A DNA stretch of 25,578 nucleotides from MD308 sp051888795 (GCA_051888795.1 JBJFCD010000006.1:1-25578); one strand, 5' to 3'. Positions 14,695 through 24,132 are shown, numbered from the stretch's first letter. Numbers and translations are program-made. Notes: a model not told the origin generated them from the sequence alone.

Positions 14695-17600
14695 ATGGAC
14701 AAGAAAGAAATCAGGACTCGTAAAAAAGCCTACAAAAAAGCCAAAAGAAGAGCCAGAAGACCTTGGAAGTTTCTGACATTCCTAAGTGCACCCCTGGCAA
14801 TCATTTTTATTGCTTTATTTACCATTATTTCCATGTTTGACAATACGGTAACATTGTTTGTCGGTGGAACATTCTGGGAACTGAAAAATGAAGACTCAAA
14901 TGCAGTTTATTATGAATCTGATTTTGCTTCAGATGAAGAACGTGTACAAAGAGGTGCAGAGCTCGTAAAGCAGGTAGAAGGAGAAGGTGCAGCACTCTTA
15001 ATAAATGAAGAGGATGCACTGCCGCTTGCTAAGGGAGCAAAAGTCAGCTTATTCTCAACCTCATCTGTAAACATTGTTTATGGTGGAACAGGTTCTGCGA
15101 ACGTTGACACTACAAAATGTGATAACTTAAAGGTCGCATTAGAAAAAGAAGGTTTTGAAGTTAACCAGACATTATGGGATTTCTATGAAACCGGAGATGC
15201 AGCAATTTATACCCGTGAAGATGCGGGCGCTACAGCACAGGACTCTGCCACATCGGACGAGGCGACCAGTACCTATGGAATGGCAGAAATCGTAGAGGCA
15301 CCATGGGAGATTTATACAGAAGATGTATTAAATTCCGTAGAAAGCTATGGAGATGCAGCGATTGTTGTCTTATCACGTATCGGTGGAGAAGGTGCAGACT
15401 GTTACTTTGATGCAACCTTAGGAGATGGAAAAAATTATCTTGCATTAAATCAGGATGAAAAAGATATGATGGCTGGTATCAAAGCCATGAAGGATGAAGG
15501 CAAGATTGATAAAATTGTTGTGTTAATCAACACCTCAAATGCTCTTCAGGTAGATTTCTTAAAGAACAATGAATACGGAGTAGATGCAGCACTTTGGATT
15601 GGTGGTGTAGGTGCTACCGGTATTAATGCAGTAGCTGAAATCTTAAACGGAACAATCAATCCATCAGGAAGCCTGGTAGATACTTATTGCTACAACAACT
15701 ATTCGAGTCCGGCTATGCAGAACTTCACTCCGATTGTTTATGAGGGTGATACAAGCCAGATTCCTGCACACGCAGATACCTATATGATTTATCAGGAAGG
15801 TATTTATGTAGGATATAAATATTATGAAACCCGCTACGAAGACTATGTAATGGGAACAGGAAATGCCGGCGAATATGCATACAGCGATGATGTTGCATTT
15901 CCGTTTGGATATGGTCTCAGCTATACGGATTTCGAATACAGTGATATGACTATGTCCTATGACAAAGCGACAACAACTTATACATTTAATGTCAAGGTTA
16001 CAAATACCGGTGATAAAGCAGGTAAAGAAACCGTGCAGATTTATGTTTCAAGTCCGTATACTCAGTATGATATTGACAACAAAGTTGAAAAAGCTTCTGT
16101 TTCATTAGTTGGATTTGAAAAGACAGATATCCTTGAACCGGGAGCATCTCAAACATTAACCATCAACGTAGATGGTGATTATGTAGCAAGCTATGATGCT
16201 TATGGTGCGGGGACCTATATCTTAGATGCAGGTGATTATTACTTCACAGCAGCTACAGATGCACATGATGCAGTAAATAATGTATTGGCAGCAAAAGGAT
16301 TTACCCCGGAGAACACAAACGGACGTATGGATGTTAGTGGTAAGGAATCACTGGTTACAACATGGAACAATCCTAAGCTTGATACAACAACATACGCTAC
16401 AAGCGATGCCGGTACAACAATCGAGAATCGATTAGATTCTTCTGATCCTAATAGGAATCAGGAAGTAGGGCAAACCGTTACTTACCTGACACGTAATGAC
16501 TGGAAAGGTACCATGCCTAACCTTGAAAAGACAATTAAGATCGCATTAAATGATTATCTGGTTCAGGCATTACAGGATCAGCAGTATACGACAGATCCTG
16601 ATGCAGCAGCAGAAATGCCTGTACTCGGAGCAAAAAATGGATTAAAGCTCGTTGACATGATCGGGCTTGATTATGACGATCCGAAATGGGATGAATTATT
16701 AGACCAGCTCACTTTCGATGAAATGGTTTCACTCATTGGTGACTCCTTCCACTGGACAATGCCGGTTCTTTCCGTGCAGGCACCCGGTACCCGAGATGAG
16801 AATGGCCCGCAGGGACTCACCGTGGCACTGTTCGGAAGCCAGCTCGGTGTCGAAACGACAGCACTTACATCCGAAGACGTGTTAGCAGCTACATTTAATA
16901 AAGAATTAGTTTATGAAATTGGCAATATCGTAGGAAATGACTGTTTAGAAGCAAAAGTAACCTTCCTCTATGGCCCTGGAGCAAATACACACAGAACACC
17001 ATACGGTGGACGTAACTTCGAATATTATTCAGAAGACTCCGTACTTTCATCTGAAATCGGAAGGGCTGAAGTACAGGGAATTGAAGAAAAAGGTGTATTC
17101 GTAGTAATGAAGCACTTTGCATTGAATGACTGTGAACAGGATCGAATTGGTCTTGGTGTATGGTTAAATGAACAGTCGGCTCGTGAAATTTACTTGAGAG
17201 CATTCCAGGGTGCATTAGAAGACTCACAGGCTTCCGGAAATGGTGTTATGATGGCCTATACCCGTTGGGGAGCACAGTGGGCAGGTGCAAACAAAGGACT
17301 AATTAAGGGAATCCTGAATGAAGAATGGAAGTGTAATGGTCTTCAGATTACAGACAATGTACTTTCAACCATGGTAAATGGTATTGATGGTGTAATGGGT
17401 GGAACAACAACCTATGACTCCATGCTCGCATTCTATATTACAGGTGGTGACGGATTACCTCGGTATGAGAAAGATCCTGTGGCTGTTTTGGCTATGAGAG
17501 AAGCCTGCCATCATAACCTGTATGCAATTGCAAATTCACAGGCGATGAACGGTATCGGACCTGATACCATCATCAAAGGCAGAGAACCAATCGTTCAGAC

Positions 17601-17739
17601 TCTGTCAAGAATAGGAGCAATCGGATTTAGCGTATTATTCATATTGTCTGTTGTAATGTGGACTCTTAAGATTAGAAAATTCAAAAAGACAGAAGAGTAT
17701 GTAAGCTATAAAGAATTTAAAAAGTCACTGAAAGGTTGA
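14695..17739 (+). CDS. membrane-anchored, domain-permuted GH3 beta-glycosidase
   Basis: 1,014 aa. A very basic N-terminus (KKAYKKAKRRARRPWK) and a membrane segment (LAIIFIALFTIISMF) are followed by the GH3 alpha/beta domain (about 70-410), a fibronectin-III-like domain (about 415-530) and then the TIM barrel (about 640-960). This is the reverse of the canonical order. Barrel motifs are RDENGPQGL, HRTPYGGRNFEYYSED, VMKHFALNDCEQDR and nucleophile Asp887 in QITDN (SDW in most members). A second membrane segment (IGFSVLFILSVVMWTL) with a basic tail ends the protein. The positive-inside rule puts both ends in the cytoplasm and the catalytic part outside. AAGGGAG precedes the ATG. Permuted GH3 enzymes are known from Ruminococcus and Butyrivibrio. 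Confidence 0.92.
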   Translation: MDKKEIRTRKKAYKKAKRRARRPWKFLTFLSAPLAIIFIALFTIISMFDNTVTLFVGGTFWELKNEDSNAVYYESDFASDEERVQRGAELVKQVEGEGAALLINEEDALPLAKGAKVSLFSTSSVNIVYGGTGSANVDTTKCDNLKVALEKEGFEVNQTLWDFYETGDAAIYTREDAGATAQDSATSDEATSTYGMAEIVEAPWEIYTEDVLNSVESYGDAAIVVLSRIGGEGADCYFDATLGDGKNYLALNQDEKDMMAGIKAMKDEGKIDKIVVLINTSNALQVDFLKNNEYGVDAALWIGGVGATGINAVAEILNGTINPSGSLVDTYCYNNYSSPAMQNFTPIVYEGDTSQIPAHADTYMIYQEGIYVGYKYYETRYEDYVMGTGNAGEYAYSDDVAFPFGYGLSYTDFEYSDMTMSYDKATTTYTFNVKVTNTGDKAGKETVQIYVSSPYTQYDIDNKVEKASVSLVGFEKTDILEPGASQTLTINVDGDYVASYDAYGAGTYILDAGDYYFTAATDAHDAVNNVLAAKGFTPENTNGRMDVSGKESLVTTWNNPKLDTTTYATSDAGTTIENRLDSSDPNRNQEVGQTVTYLTRNDWKGTMPNLEKTIKIALNDYLVQALQDQQYTTDPDAAAEMPVLGAKNGLKLVDMIGLDYDDPKWDELLDQLTFDEMVSLIGDSFHWTMPVLSVQAPGTRDENGPQGLTVALFGSQLGVETTALTSEDVLAATFNKELVYEIGNIVGNDCLEAKVTFLYGPGANTHRTPYGGRNFEYYSEDSVLSSEIGRAEVQGIEEKGVFVVMKHFALNDCEQDRIGLGVWLNEQSAREIYLRAFQGALEDSQASGNGVMMAYTRWGAQWAGANKGLIKGILNEEWKCNGLQITDNVLSTMVNGIDGVMGGTTTYDSMLAFYITGGDGLPRYEKDPVAVLAMREACHHNLYAIANSQAMNGIGPDTIIKGREPIVQTLSRIGAIGFSVLFILSVVMWTLKIRKFKKTEEYVSYKEFKKSLKG

Positions 17740-17748
17740 TTTGAAAAG

Positions 17749-19296
17749 ATGAGTCAGGAAACGACAAAAACAACGAGTCTTAACAGAGCAAAAACATATC
17801 AGCTAGTGCTTTTTCCTCTGAATAATGGTGCAACGAATGTATATTATGTTCTGATTTTGTCGTATATAGCGACATTTGGAAACAATGTGCTAGGAATTGC
17901 AACGGTATTTGCATCGGTAATGGTAACCGGAATGCGTGTCTTTGACGCGATTACAGACCCGATTATCGGGGCGATTATGGACCGTACAAATGGAAGGCTC
18001 GGCAAGTTTCGGCCATTTATTGTAATTGGAAATGCAATCATGGCCACTGCGGTTATTTTATTATATATGATTACACCAAATATTCCTTCTGATATGCAGT
18101 GGCTGCGTTATGTTGCATTTGTAGGTCTGTATGCAGTATGGGTAATTGGGTACACTTTCCAGACATCCGTAACACGTTCGGGGCAGACCGTATTGACAAA
18201 TGATCCGAAACAGCGTCCGTTATTTACAATCTTTAATACCATTGGATCAATGGCCGGAATGGGACTCATGCAGTTTTTGGCGCCAATCGTGCGTTCCAAT
18301 GTTGCAGATTACAGCAGCGCAGATTTTTATGCATTCCTGACTCCGATAGGTGTTATTGTATCCATCGTCTTAAGTATCCTTGCAATTATCGGTATTTGGG
18401 AAAAGGATAATTCAAAATATTTTGGACTTGGTCAGGAGGTGCAGGAAAAGACCAAGATTTCCGAATATATTCAGATTATTAAGAACAATAATCCTATGCA
18501 GCGTTTGATGGTAGCGGGAGCAGGATGTAAGCTGGCATTATCGATTGCTACGAATGTAACCGTATTATGCATGCTTTATGGATGTATGATGGGAAATTAT
18601 GATGGACTCTATTTACCGATGATGGTGCTGGGATATGTCTTTTCGGTACCATTCTTCCTGTTGACGGTTCGCACTTCACAGAAACAGGGACAAAAAGCAT
18701 CCCTGATGAAATACGTATCGGTTGCATTCATCTGCTATATTGGTGTTCTTGTGCTTTTACTTTTGTGGCAGCAAGGGGTTTGGGGCAGAAACTTAAGCTT
18801 ATTTACTGAAAATGGATTTTCAATCAATTTGTACACCGTGCTGTTCATTCTTTTCTTTGGTGTCGGTTATGGTGCATATTATGCCACTGCCGATATGCCG
18901 ATTCCAATGGTAGCAGACTGTTCTGACTATGAAACATACCGGTCCGGAAAGTATATTCCGGGAATTATGGGAACCTTGTTTTCACTGGTGGACAAATTAG
19001 TATCGTCTTTATCGGCAACCGTTGTAGGTGTTGCAGTTTCGGTCATTGGTCTGGAAAATCTGCCAACGGCAGAAACACCATATGCACCTGGAATGAACTG
19101 GGTAGTAATCGTATTGTTCTGTATTATTCCAATGGTGGCATGGGCCGCTACGCTTTTCGCAATGAAGAATTATGAATTGACAGGAGCCAGGATGAAAGAA
19201 ATTCAGGCAGTCAATGCGGCACGAAAGGAAGCCGTTACAGGCGGAATGACTTTAGAAGAAGCGATGGAAAAATGGAAGACAATAGAAGATGTTTGA
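17749..19296 (+). CDS. GPH-family glycoside:cation symporter (MelB-like)
   Basis: 515 aa with about 12 membrane segments. Family signatures are FDAITDPIIGAIMDRTNGRLGKFRPFI near residues 65-90 (conserved aspartates for cation and sugar binding) and YYATADMPIPMVADCSDYETYRSGKYIPGIM in the second half. It couples sugar or glycoside uptake to Na+ or H+. It begins 9 nt after the GH3 stop, so it is translationally linked to the two glycosidases and should import their substrate or products. The acidic helical C-terminus is typical. Sugar specificity cannot be read from sequence. No terminator is evident in the 20 nt before the convergent LysR gene. Confidence 0.93.
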   Translation: MSQETTKTTSLNRAKTYQLVLFPLNNGATNVYYVLILSYIATFGNNVLGIATVFASVMVTGMRVFDAITDPIIGAIMDRTNGRLGKFRPFIVIGNAIMATAVILLYMITPNIPSDMQWLRYVAFVGLYAVWVIGYTFQTSVTRSGQTVLTNDPKQRPLFTIFNTIGSMAGMGLMQFLAPIVRSNVADYSSADFYAFLTPIGVIVSIVLSILAIIGIWEKDNSKYFGLGQEVQEKTKISEYIQIIKNNNPMQRLMVAGAGCKLALSIATNVTVLCMLYGCMMGNYDGLYLPMMVLGYVFSVPFFLLTVRTSQKQGQKASLMKYVSVAFICYIGVLVLLLLWQQGVWGRNLSLFTENGFSINLYTVLFILFFGVGYGAYYATADMPIPMVADCSDYETYRSGKYIPGIMGTLFSLVDKLVSSLSATVVGVAVSVIGLENLPTAETPYAPGMNWVVIVLFCIIPMVAWAATLFAMKNYELTGARMKEIQAVNAARKEAVTGGMTLEEAMEKWKTIEDV

Positions 19297-19316
19297 ATAA
19301 GGGACGCTTCATAGTA

Positions 19317-20159
19317 TTATTGCCTGAGTTTTGAAAGTAGCGACTGATATTTAGATTCGTTTTTTACAGCAATATAATAAGAAACATTAGCGTCGGCGTC
19401 AGAAATGGGAATGGCTATTCTTTTTTGAGGAATAGGATATCTGTCCATGGCAACATCTGTTTTAAAGCATGGAAGTGAGGAATTATTTACAAGTTCATTG
19501 AATTCAAATTCATCGTTCTGAACCAGAAATTTTGACGCAGGCATATTTTGACGACACATTTTATCCCAAAAACCAAGTTCGGAACGAAGAAGAAAGTTAT
19601 AGCCATTAAGATCTTTCATAGATACGGAAGATTTGCCTGCAAGCTCATGGTCTTTTCGCACACAGATAGAAAGATGCTCGTCCATAAAGAAGAACTGAGA
19701 ATCTTTGGATAATGCTTCCGTAATATAAGGTAAAATTAGAATATCATAGGAATTTTCCAAAATTGCAGTTTCGATTTCATTCATATCACAAATGGATGAT
19801 GAAATTGTCATTGACGGATACAACATATTAAGTGTAGGAAGCAGCTTCCAAAGTGGTGCAGGCGCACAGGATTTTACAACAATCGTTTGGAGACTTTTAT
19901 CATATTCTTTCACTTTTTCTAGTGTATCGGAAGCGGTAGAAAGCAGTATTTTGCTGTATTCTACCGCTTTTTTTCCGGTTGGATTCAGAGTCAGCCTGTT
20001 TTTGGTCCGATTGAATAGTTGTACTCCGAAAGTAGCTTCTATGTTCTGCATCGAGCGGCTTAAAGTAGGTGTAGAAATATGAAGACGCTCGGCAACCTCT
20101 GAAAGAGATCCGGTTTCTGCAAATAATACAAATTGTTCCAATTCATAAAGGTTTATCAT
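19317..20159 (-). CDS. LysR-family transcriptional regulator
   Basis: 280 aa. The N-terminal winged helix-turn-helix is at residues 1-60 (LYELEQFVLFAETGSLSEVAERLHISTPTLSRSMQNIEATFGVQLFNR), followed by a linker helix and a shortened periplasmic-binding-like effector domain (about 90-280). GGGAAG precedes the start on this strand. It is transcribed away from the aldo/keto reductase gene, the usual arrangement for LysR control of a divergent target. Its tail meets the symporter gene tail to tail. The effector is unknown. Confidence 0.93.
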   Translation of the reverse strand: MINLYELEQFVLFAETGSLSEVAERLHISTPTLSRSMQNIEATFGVQLFNRTKNRLTLNPTGKKAVEYSKILLSTASDTLEKVKEYDKSLQTIVVKSCAPAPLWKLLPTLNMLYPSMTISSSICDMNEIETAILENSYDILILPYITEALSKDSQFFFMDEHLSICVRKDHELAGKSSVSMKDLNGYNFLLRSELGFWDKMCRQNMPASKFLVQNDEFEFNELVNNSSLPCFKTDVAMDRYPIPQKRIAIPISDADANVSYYIAVKNESKYQSLLSKLRQ

Positions 20160-20303
20160 GTAATTTACTTCCCTAATATTTTAGCTTTCGAAAAATGAAA
20201 AGTACTTTTTGATATTGATATTGTACATTTAAAACGTGAGATGGTAAAGTATTTCTTGAAAAGAAAAGGAATTGTGTTTTTTCTGGAGCCGATTGCAATT
20301 ACA

Positions 20304-20321
20304 ATTTCTAATATTAGAAAT
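20304..20321. promoter_or_regulatory. 18-bp perfect palindrome, candidate LysR operator
   Basis: ATTTCTAATATTAGAAAT lies in the 201-nt divergent region, 39 nt before the reductase ATG. LysR sites are usually AT-rich interrupted dyads with T and A near the ends. No clear -35/-10 pair was resolved here for either gene. Confidence 0.55.
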
Positions 20322-20360
20322 GACAATCAGATTTCAAATTAGTACAAGTGGAGGTAGATT

Positions 20361-21200
20361 ATGGAGTACGTTACATTAAATAATGGAATTAAAATGCCTA
20401 AGTTAGGATATGGAGTTTATCAGACTCCGGCCGAAGATACCAAGAGATGTGTTCTTGAGGCTATTGAGGTTGGATATAGAAGTATTGATACAGCACAGGC
20501 ATATGGCAATGAAGCGGGTGTTGGAGAGGCTTTGAAAGAATGTGGACTACCAAGAGAAGAGTTCTTTATTACCACAAAAGTCTGGATAAGTAACGCCGGA
20601 TATGAAAAAGCAAAAGCTTCTATTGAAGCATCATTAAAGGCCCTTCAAACAGAATATATTGATTTGCTTCTGATCCATCAGCCATTTGGAGATTATTACG
20701 GAACATATCGTGCAATGGAAGAAGCATATAAAGCTGGAAAAATCCGTGCTATTGGAGTTTCAAATTTTGGACCAGACAGATATATTGATATAGAAAAATT
20801 TTCTGAAATCAAACCGGCAGTGAACCAGGTAGAGACTCATGTGTTCCAGCAGCAGAAGGTGGCAAAGGAATATATGAAAAAATATGGCTGCCAGATTGAA
20901 TCATGGGGACCTTTTGCAGAAGGAAAGAATGATATATTTAACAACCCGGTTCTTACAAAGATTGGAGAAAAATATAATAAAACTGCAGCGCAGGTTGCAC
21001 TTCGATTCTTATTGCAAAGTGATGTTGTGATTATTCCGAAATCAACCCACAAAGACCGTATGGAACAGAATTTTGCGATTTTTGATTTTGAATTGTCAGC
21101 GGATGATATGTCTGAAATTGAGAAACTTGATGGTGGAGAAAGCCTTTTCTTCTCACATTACGATCCTCAGACGGTAGAGTGGTTTATGACAATCTGTTAA
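20361..21200 (+). CDS. aldo/keto reductase
   Basis: 279 aa, single (beta/alpha)8 barrel, usual length for the family. It would reduce aldehydes or ketones with NADPH in the cytoplasm. The catalytic tetrad is visible as Asp43 and Tyr48 (SIDTAQAYGNE), Lys73 (TTKVW) and His106 (LLIHQP). Family signatures GVSNF and the cofactor motif IPKSTHKDRMEQN are present. GGAGG lies 7 nt before the ATG. It is divergent from a LysR regulator that probably controls it, and followed by a strong terminator. The substrate is unknown; the neighbouring alcohol dehydrogenase suggests reactive-carbonyl handling. Confidence 0.94.
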   Translation: MEYVTLNNGIKMPKLGYGVYQTPAEDTKRCVLEAIEVGYRSIDTAQAYGNEAGVGEALKECGLPREEFFITTKVWISNAGYEKAKASIEASLKALQTEYIDLLLIHQPFGDYYGTYRAMEEAYKAGKIRAIGVSNFGPDRYIDIEKFSEIKPAVNQVETHVFQQQKVAKEYMKKYGCQIESWGPFAEGKNDIFNNPVLTKIGEKYNKTAAQVALRFLLQSDVVIIPKSTHKDRMEQNFAIFDFELSADDMSEIEKLDGGESLFFSHYDPQTVEWFMTIC

Positions 21201-21262
21201 ATGAAAAGAGCTGTAGGAGGAATGCATCTTAGATGGATGAACTGTCTATGGTTTGATCTAAA

Positions 21263-21313
21263 AAAATCCGGAAATGAGAACGGCTTTATGTCAATTTTCA
21301 TTTCCGGATTTTT
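21263..21313. terminator. bidirectional terminator between reductase and MerR genes
   Basis: Perfect 15-bp arms AAAATCCGGAAATGA (21263-21277) and TCATTTCCGGATTTT (21298-21312), with A-rich 5' and T-rich 3' flanks. It can serve both converging genes. Confidence 0.88.
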
Positions 21314-21319
21314 GTTGAA

Positions 21320-21718
21320 TTATTTTTCGGTTTGGATTAGGTTGCTTACATATGGCCGTTCACCAGAAAGAACTTCATCATAGAAACCTTGTTTCCAGTC
21401 TATATAGTCAACACAATCCTTCAATTCTGCAATAGAAACTAAGAGAGCCTCTTGTTTTTTAGCAAGCATCGCTTTTCGCTGTGGAATAGTAGATTCGCCC
21501 TGCAAACATAAATTTAGATAGTCCTTCATTTCCTGAATACTCATACCACATTTTTTCAGGCAGACAAGATCTTTGATCCATTTTACATCTCGATCGTCAA
21601 AGACACGATGGTTATTGTCATCCCGTTTGACATTTGGAACCAAACCCTCATTACAGTAATATTTTAATGCTTGATAGGTCATATTTGTTTCTTCACATAC
21701 CTGCTTCATTGTATACAT
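21320..21718 (-). CDS. MerR-family transcriptional regulator
   Basis: 132 aa. The N-terminal winged helix is MYTMKQVCEETNMTYQALKY followed by YCNEGLVPNVKRDDNNHRVFDDRDVKWI (residues 1-50). A dimerisation helix from about 75 to 120 ends in a short effector tail. AAGGAG precedes the start on this strand. It lacks the paired C-terminal metal cysteines of MerR/CueR. It resembles the aldehyde-responsive AdhR/NmlR subgroup, which matches its divergent target, an iron-type alcohol dehydrogenase behind a MerR-type promoter. The inducer is inferred. Confidence 0.92.
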   Translation of the reverse strand: MYTMKQVCEETNMTYQALKYYCNEGLVPNVKRDDNNHRVFDDRDVKWIKDLVCLKKCGMSIQEMKDYLNLCLQGESTIPQRKAMLAKKQEALLVSIAELKDCVDYIDWKQGFYDEVLSGERPYVSNLIQTEK

Positions 21719-21770
21719 TGTGAATGTACTCCTTATCGCTCTTATATATTGAATATTTTTAAAAAACCTC

Positions 21771-21801
21771 TTGACCGGTTGTTACAACCGGAGAATATAA
21801 T
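21771..21801 (+). promoter_or_regulatory. MerR-type promoter with 19-bp spacer and dyad
   Basis: -35 TTGACC (21771-21776), 19-bp spacer, -10 TATAAT (21796-21801), with a perfect dyad CCGGTTG-TTA-CAACCGG (21775-21791) between the two hexamers. An over-long spacer with a central dyad is the hallmark of MerR-activated promoters. It points to the alcohol dehydrogenase unit and lies 52 nt from the MerR start, so it may also control the regulator. A related CGGTAG direct repeat follows (21802-21819). Confidence 0.88.
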
Positions 21802-21875
21802 CGGTAGTAACAAACGGTAGAAGTAATCGAATTATAGCATCGCTTCTGTAAAGCTGCAAGAAAAAGGAAGGAGAG

Positions 21876-21989
21876 ATGATTACGTTCTGCTTCATTCTTG
21901 CACAGGGCGGCTGTGAAAATCAGCTTCGAGGTCATACGGCAGGAAACTTTGGAGTAGGCAATGACAAAGAAAAAATGGAAAATAAATAA
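21876..21989 (+). pseudogene. remnant of a carboxymuconolactone decarboxylase-family gene
   Basis: A 37-aa ORF behind a strong AAGGAAGGAG site encodes ILAQGGCENQLRGHTAGNFG plus VGNDKEKM. This resembles the active-site helix region (GGCE.QL.GH..GN..VGN) of the CMD/AhpD-like family, whose members are over 100 aa. The sequence before and after that segment is missing, and a stop follows at 21987. The alcohol dehydrogenase ribosome site overlaps its end, so it may now act as a translated leader. Identification is from memory of the family. Confidence 0.6.
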
Positions 21990-22002
21990 GGAGGCTTTCG
22001 AA

Positions 22003-23148
22003 ATGAATAAATTTACTTTTTCTTATCCTGCAAAGGTTTATTTTGGTGAAGGGAGTGCAGCACAGGCTCTCGGCGCAGAACTTGGCAAGGTCGGTAATAC
22101 TGTAATGCTGGTATATGGAGGGGGTTCTATCAAAAAGAATGGGATTTATGATAAGATAAAAAATCTGCTTCTGCAGGCTGGTAAAAAGGTTGTGGATTTT
22201 TATGGTATCATGCCAAATCCTACTTATGCTAAGGTTCAGGAAGGCGCAGAGCTTGCCCGAGAGCGCTATGTAGACTTTATTTTAGCTGTTGGCGGCGGCA
22301 GTGTAATAGACTGCTGTAAGGTGATTTCTGCACAGGCAGTATTGGATGGGGACATTTGGGATATGGAGTATGGAAAAGGCCGGTTTCCAACGGCAGGAAT
22401 TCCTATGGGAGCAGTTGTTACTGCATCCGGTACCGGTGCAGAAATGAATGCAGGTGCAGTTATCACTTATGAGGAAAAGATGTGGAAGGGACCGATTTTT
22501 GGAACCGCAGCTACTTTCGCTGTCCTTGATCCAACATATACAATGTCTGTGCCACCTATGCAGGTTCTATCCGGTGCTTTTGATACGCTCAGTCATGCGA
22601 TGGAAACTTATTTAGGCAGTTCCGATGAAGATAATGTATCCGATGATGTGGCACTGGCAATCATGCGCAACACGGTTGTCAATATGCGTCGTCTGCTTAC
22701 TAATATCAATGATGTACAGGCAAGGAGCAATCTGATGTGGGATTCTGCTATGGCAGAAAACGGGATTTTGAAATGTGGTCGGCTCACGGATTTTCAGGCA
22801 CATCAGATGGAGCATCAGTTGGGTGCTTACACAGACTGTAATCACGGGCAGGGACTGGCGGTAATCCATCCAGCCTATTACCGTCATATTGTGAAGGATG
22901 CGCCGGAGAAATTTACACGATTTGCAAAGGTAGTATTTGGTGTGGATACAGCAGAAGCAGGCATTGAAGCTTTGAGCGATTTTATCAAAGAGTGTGGTTT
23001 GCCTACCACAATGGGCGAACTTGCTTCCAAAGTTGAGATTACACCGGAAGTCCTACGACAGGTGGCTGATACCTGCAATATTATCAAGTGTAATCCCCGC
23101 GAACTGAATCGAGATGAGATATACGAAATCCTTATGGAGTGTTTATAA
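22003..23148 (+). CDS. iron-containing (type III) alcohol dehydrogenase
   Basis: 381 aa. The start at 22003 has AAGGAGG 8 nt upstream, while the frame from 21961 has none. It reduces aldehydes with NAD(P)H in the cytoplasm (BDH/YqhD-like). The nucleotide-binding domain has VYGGGSIKKNGIYD and ILAVGGGSVIDCCK. The metal domain has ASGTGAEMN, the ligand aspartate in VLDPTYT and histidines in FDTLSHAMETY, HQMEHQLGAY and CNHGQGLAV. It sits behind a MerR-type promoter divergent from the MerR gene. With the aldo/keto reductase next door, a role in aldehyde or methylglyoxal-like stress, or in redox disposal, is likely. Confidence 0.94.
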   Translation: MNKFTFSYPAKVYFGEGSAAQALGAELGKVGNTVMLVYGGGSIKKNGIYDKIKNLLLQAGKKVVDFYGIMPNPTYAKVQEGAELARERYVDFILAVGGGSVIDCCKVISAQAVLDGDIWDMEYGKGRFPTAGIPMGAVVTASGTGAEMNAGAVITYEEKMWKGPIFGTAATFAVLDPTYTMSVPPMQVLSGAFDTLSHAMETYLGSSDEDNVSDDVALAIMRNTVVNMRRLLTNINDVQARSNLMWDSAMAENGILKCGRLTDFQAHQMEHQLGAYTDCNHGQGLAVIHPAYYRHIVKDAPEKFTRFAKVVFGVDTAEAGIEALSDFIKECGLPTTMGELASKVEITPEVLRQVADTCNIIKCNPRELNRDEIYEILMECL

Positions 23149-23270
23149 GGAGGAATGGCAATCGGTATAAAAAAGTAGTATGGTTATATTTCATCTACAA
23201 ATATCTTACCATGAAGGTGTGGATTTTTTTATTATCGTACCTTATAATTACAGGAAATAAGGAGTAATCG

Positions 23271-24128
23271 ATGATTTATTTATCCCAATTTGAATTCCCA
23301 AGTAAAGAGAAAGAGTTTGATTTTTTTCTGGCGCAGAAACGCACCTGCTATGATTCTTTCTATCCGTTTCAGATTTTGTCCAAACATGATTTGAGAATAC
23401 TGGATTTCGAACCAATTACAATTTTGTATGGCGGAAATGGTTCGGGAAAAACCACAGCGCTAAATGTCATTGCGGAAAAGCTGGAACTGGAGCGAGATAC
23501 GCTCTATAACCGTAGCAATTTTTTTGAAGATTATACAGCATGGTGCAGTTATGAATTAGATCATCCGATTCCGAAGAACAGCAGAATTATTACCAGCGAT
23601 GATGTATTTGATTTTATGTTGAATTTAAGAAGTATAAATGAAGGAATCAATCAAAAAAGAGAGGATTTGTTTGAGGAATATTTGGATGCAAAATATGCAA
23701 AATTTCAAATGAAGTCGCTGGATGATTATGAGCAGCTGAAAAAAGTGAACATGGCAAGAAGTAAGACACAGTCAAAATATGTGAGGAAAAGTCTTATGGA
23801 CAATGTCAGGGAACATTCCAATGGGGAAAGCGCCTTCCTTTACTTCTCAGAAAAAATACAGGAAAATGGATTATTTTTGTTAGATGAGCCGGAAAATAGT
23901 CTTTCACCGGAGCGGCAGCAGGAATTGGCGAAGTTTTTAGAGGACTCTGCCCGATTTTTTGGATGCCAGTTTGTGATTGCAACACATTCTCCATTTCTTC
24001 TTGCTATGCACGGCACAAAAATCTATGATTTGGATGAAGAAGTAGTTGATGTGAAGCGATGGACTGAGCTTTCGAATGTCAGAGCATATTATGATTTTTT
24101 CAAAAAGCATGAAAAGGAGTTTGAATAA
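23271..24128 (+). CDS. stand-alone AAA ATPase (ABC-type fold, AAA_21-like)
   Basis: 285 aa. Walker A GGNGSGKTT (Lys60), an ABC-like signature SNGES, Walker B LFLLDEPENSLS and switch histidine ATHSPFL are present, with an inserted helical arm between about residues 90 and 190. No membrane segments or transporter partner are seen, so it is a soluble ATPase of the SMC/RecF-like group. These occur alone or with nucleases in defence and repair. AAGGAG lies 7 nt before the ATG, and a TATAAT at 23243-23248 may provide a promoter. Its neighbours are unrelated in function, so the role is unknown. Confidence 0.88.
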   Translation: MIYLSQFEFPSKEKEFDFFLAQKRTCYDSFYPFQILSKHDLRILDFEPITILYGGNGSGKTTALNVIAEKLELERDTLYNRSNFFEDYTAWCSYELDHPIPKNSRIITSDDVFDFMLNLRSINEGINQKREDLFEEYLDAKYAKFQMKSLDDYEQLKKVNMARSKTQSKYVRKSLMDNVREHSNGESAFLYFSEKIQENGLFLLDEPENSLSPERQQELAKFLEDSARFFGCQFVIATHSPFLLAMHGTKIYDLDEEVVDVKRWTELSNVRAYYDFFKKHEKEFE

Positions 24129-24132
24129 GTCT

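Noticed and set aside
23149..23180. GGAGG plus ATG giving a seven-codon ORF after the alcohol dehydrogenase gene.
   Set aside because: Too short to support as a gene. It may be the relic of a lost downstream gene, but nothing identifiable remains.
23149..23270. Possible -35 partner for TATAAT at 23243 before the AAA ATPase.
   Set aside because: No convincing -35 hexamer at 16-18 bp, so no promoter feature was listed.
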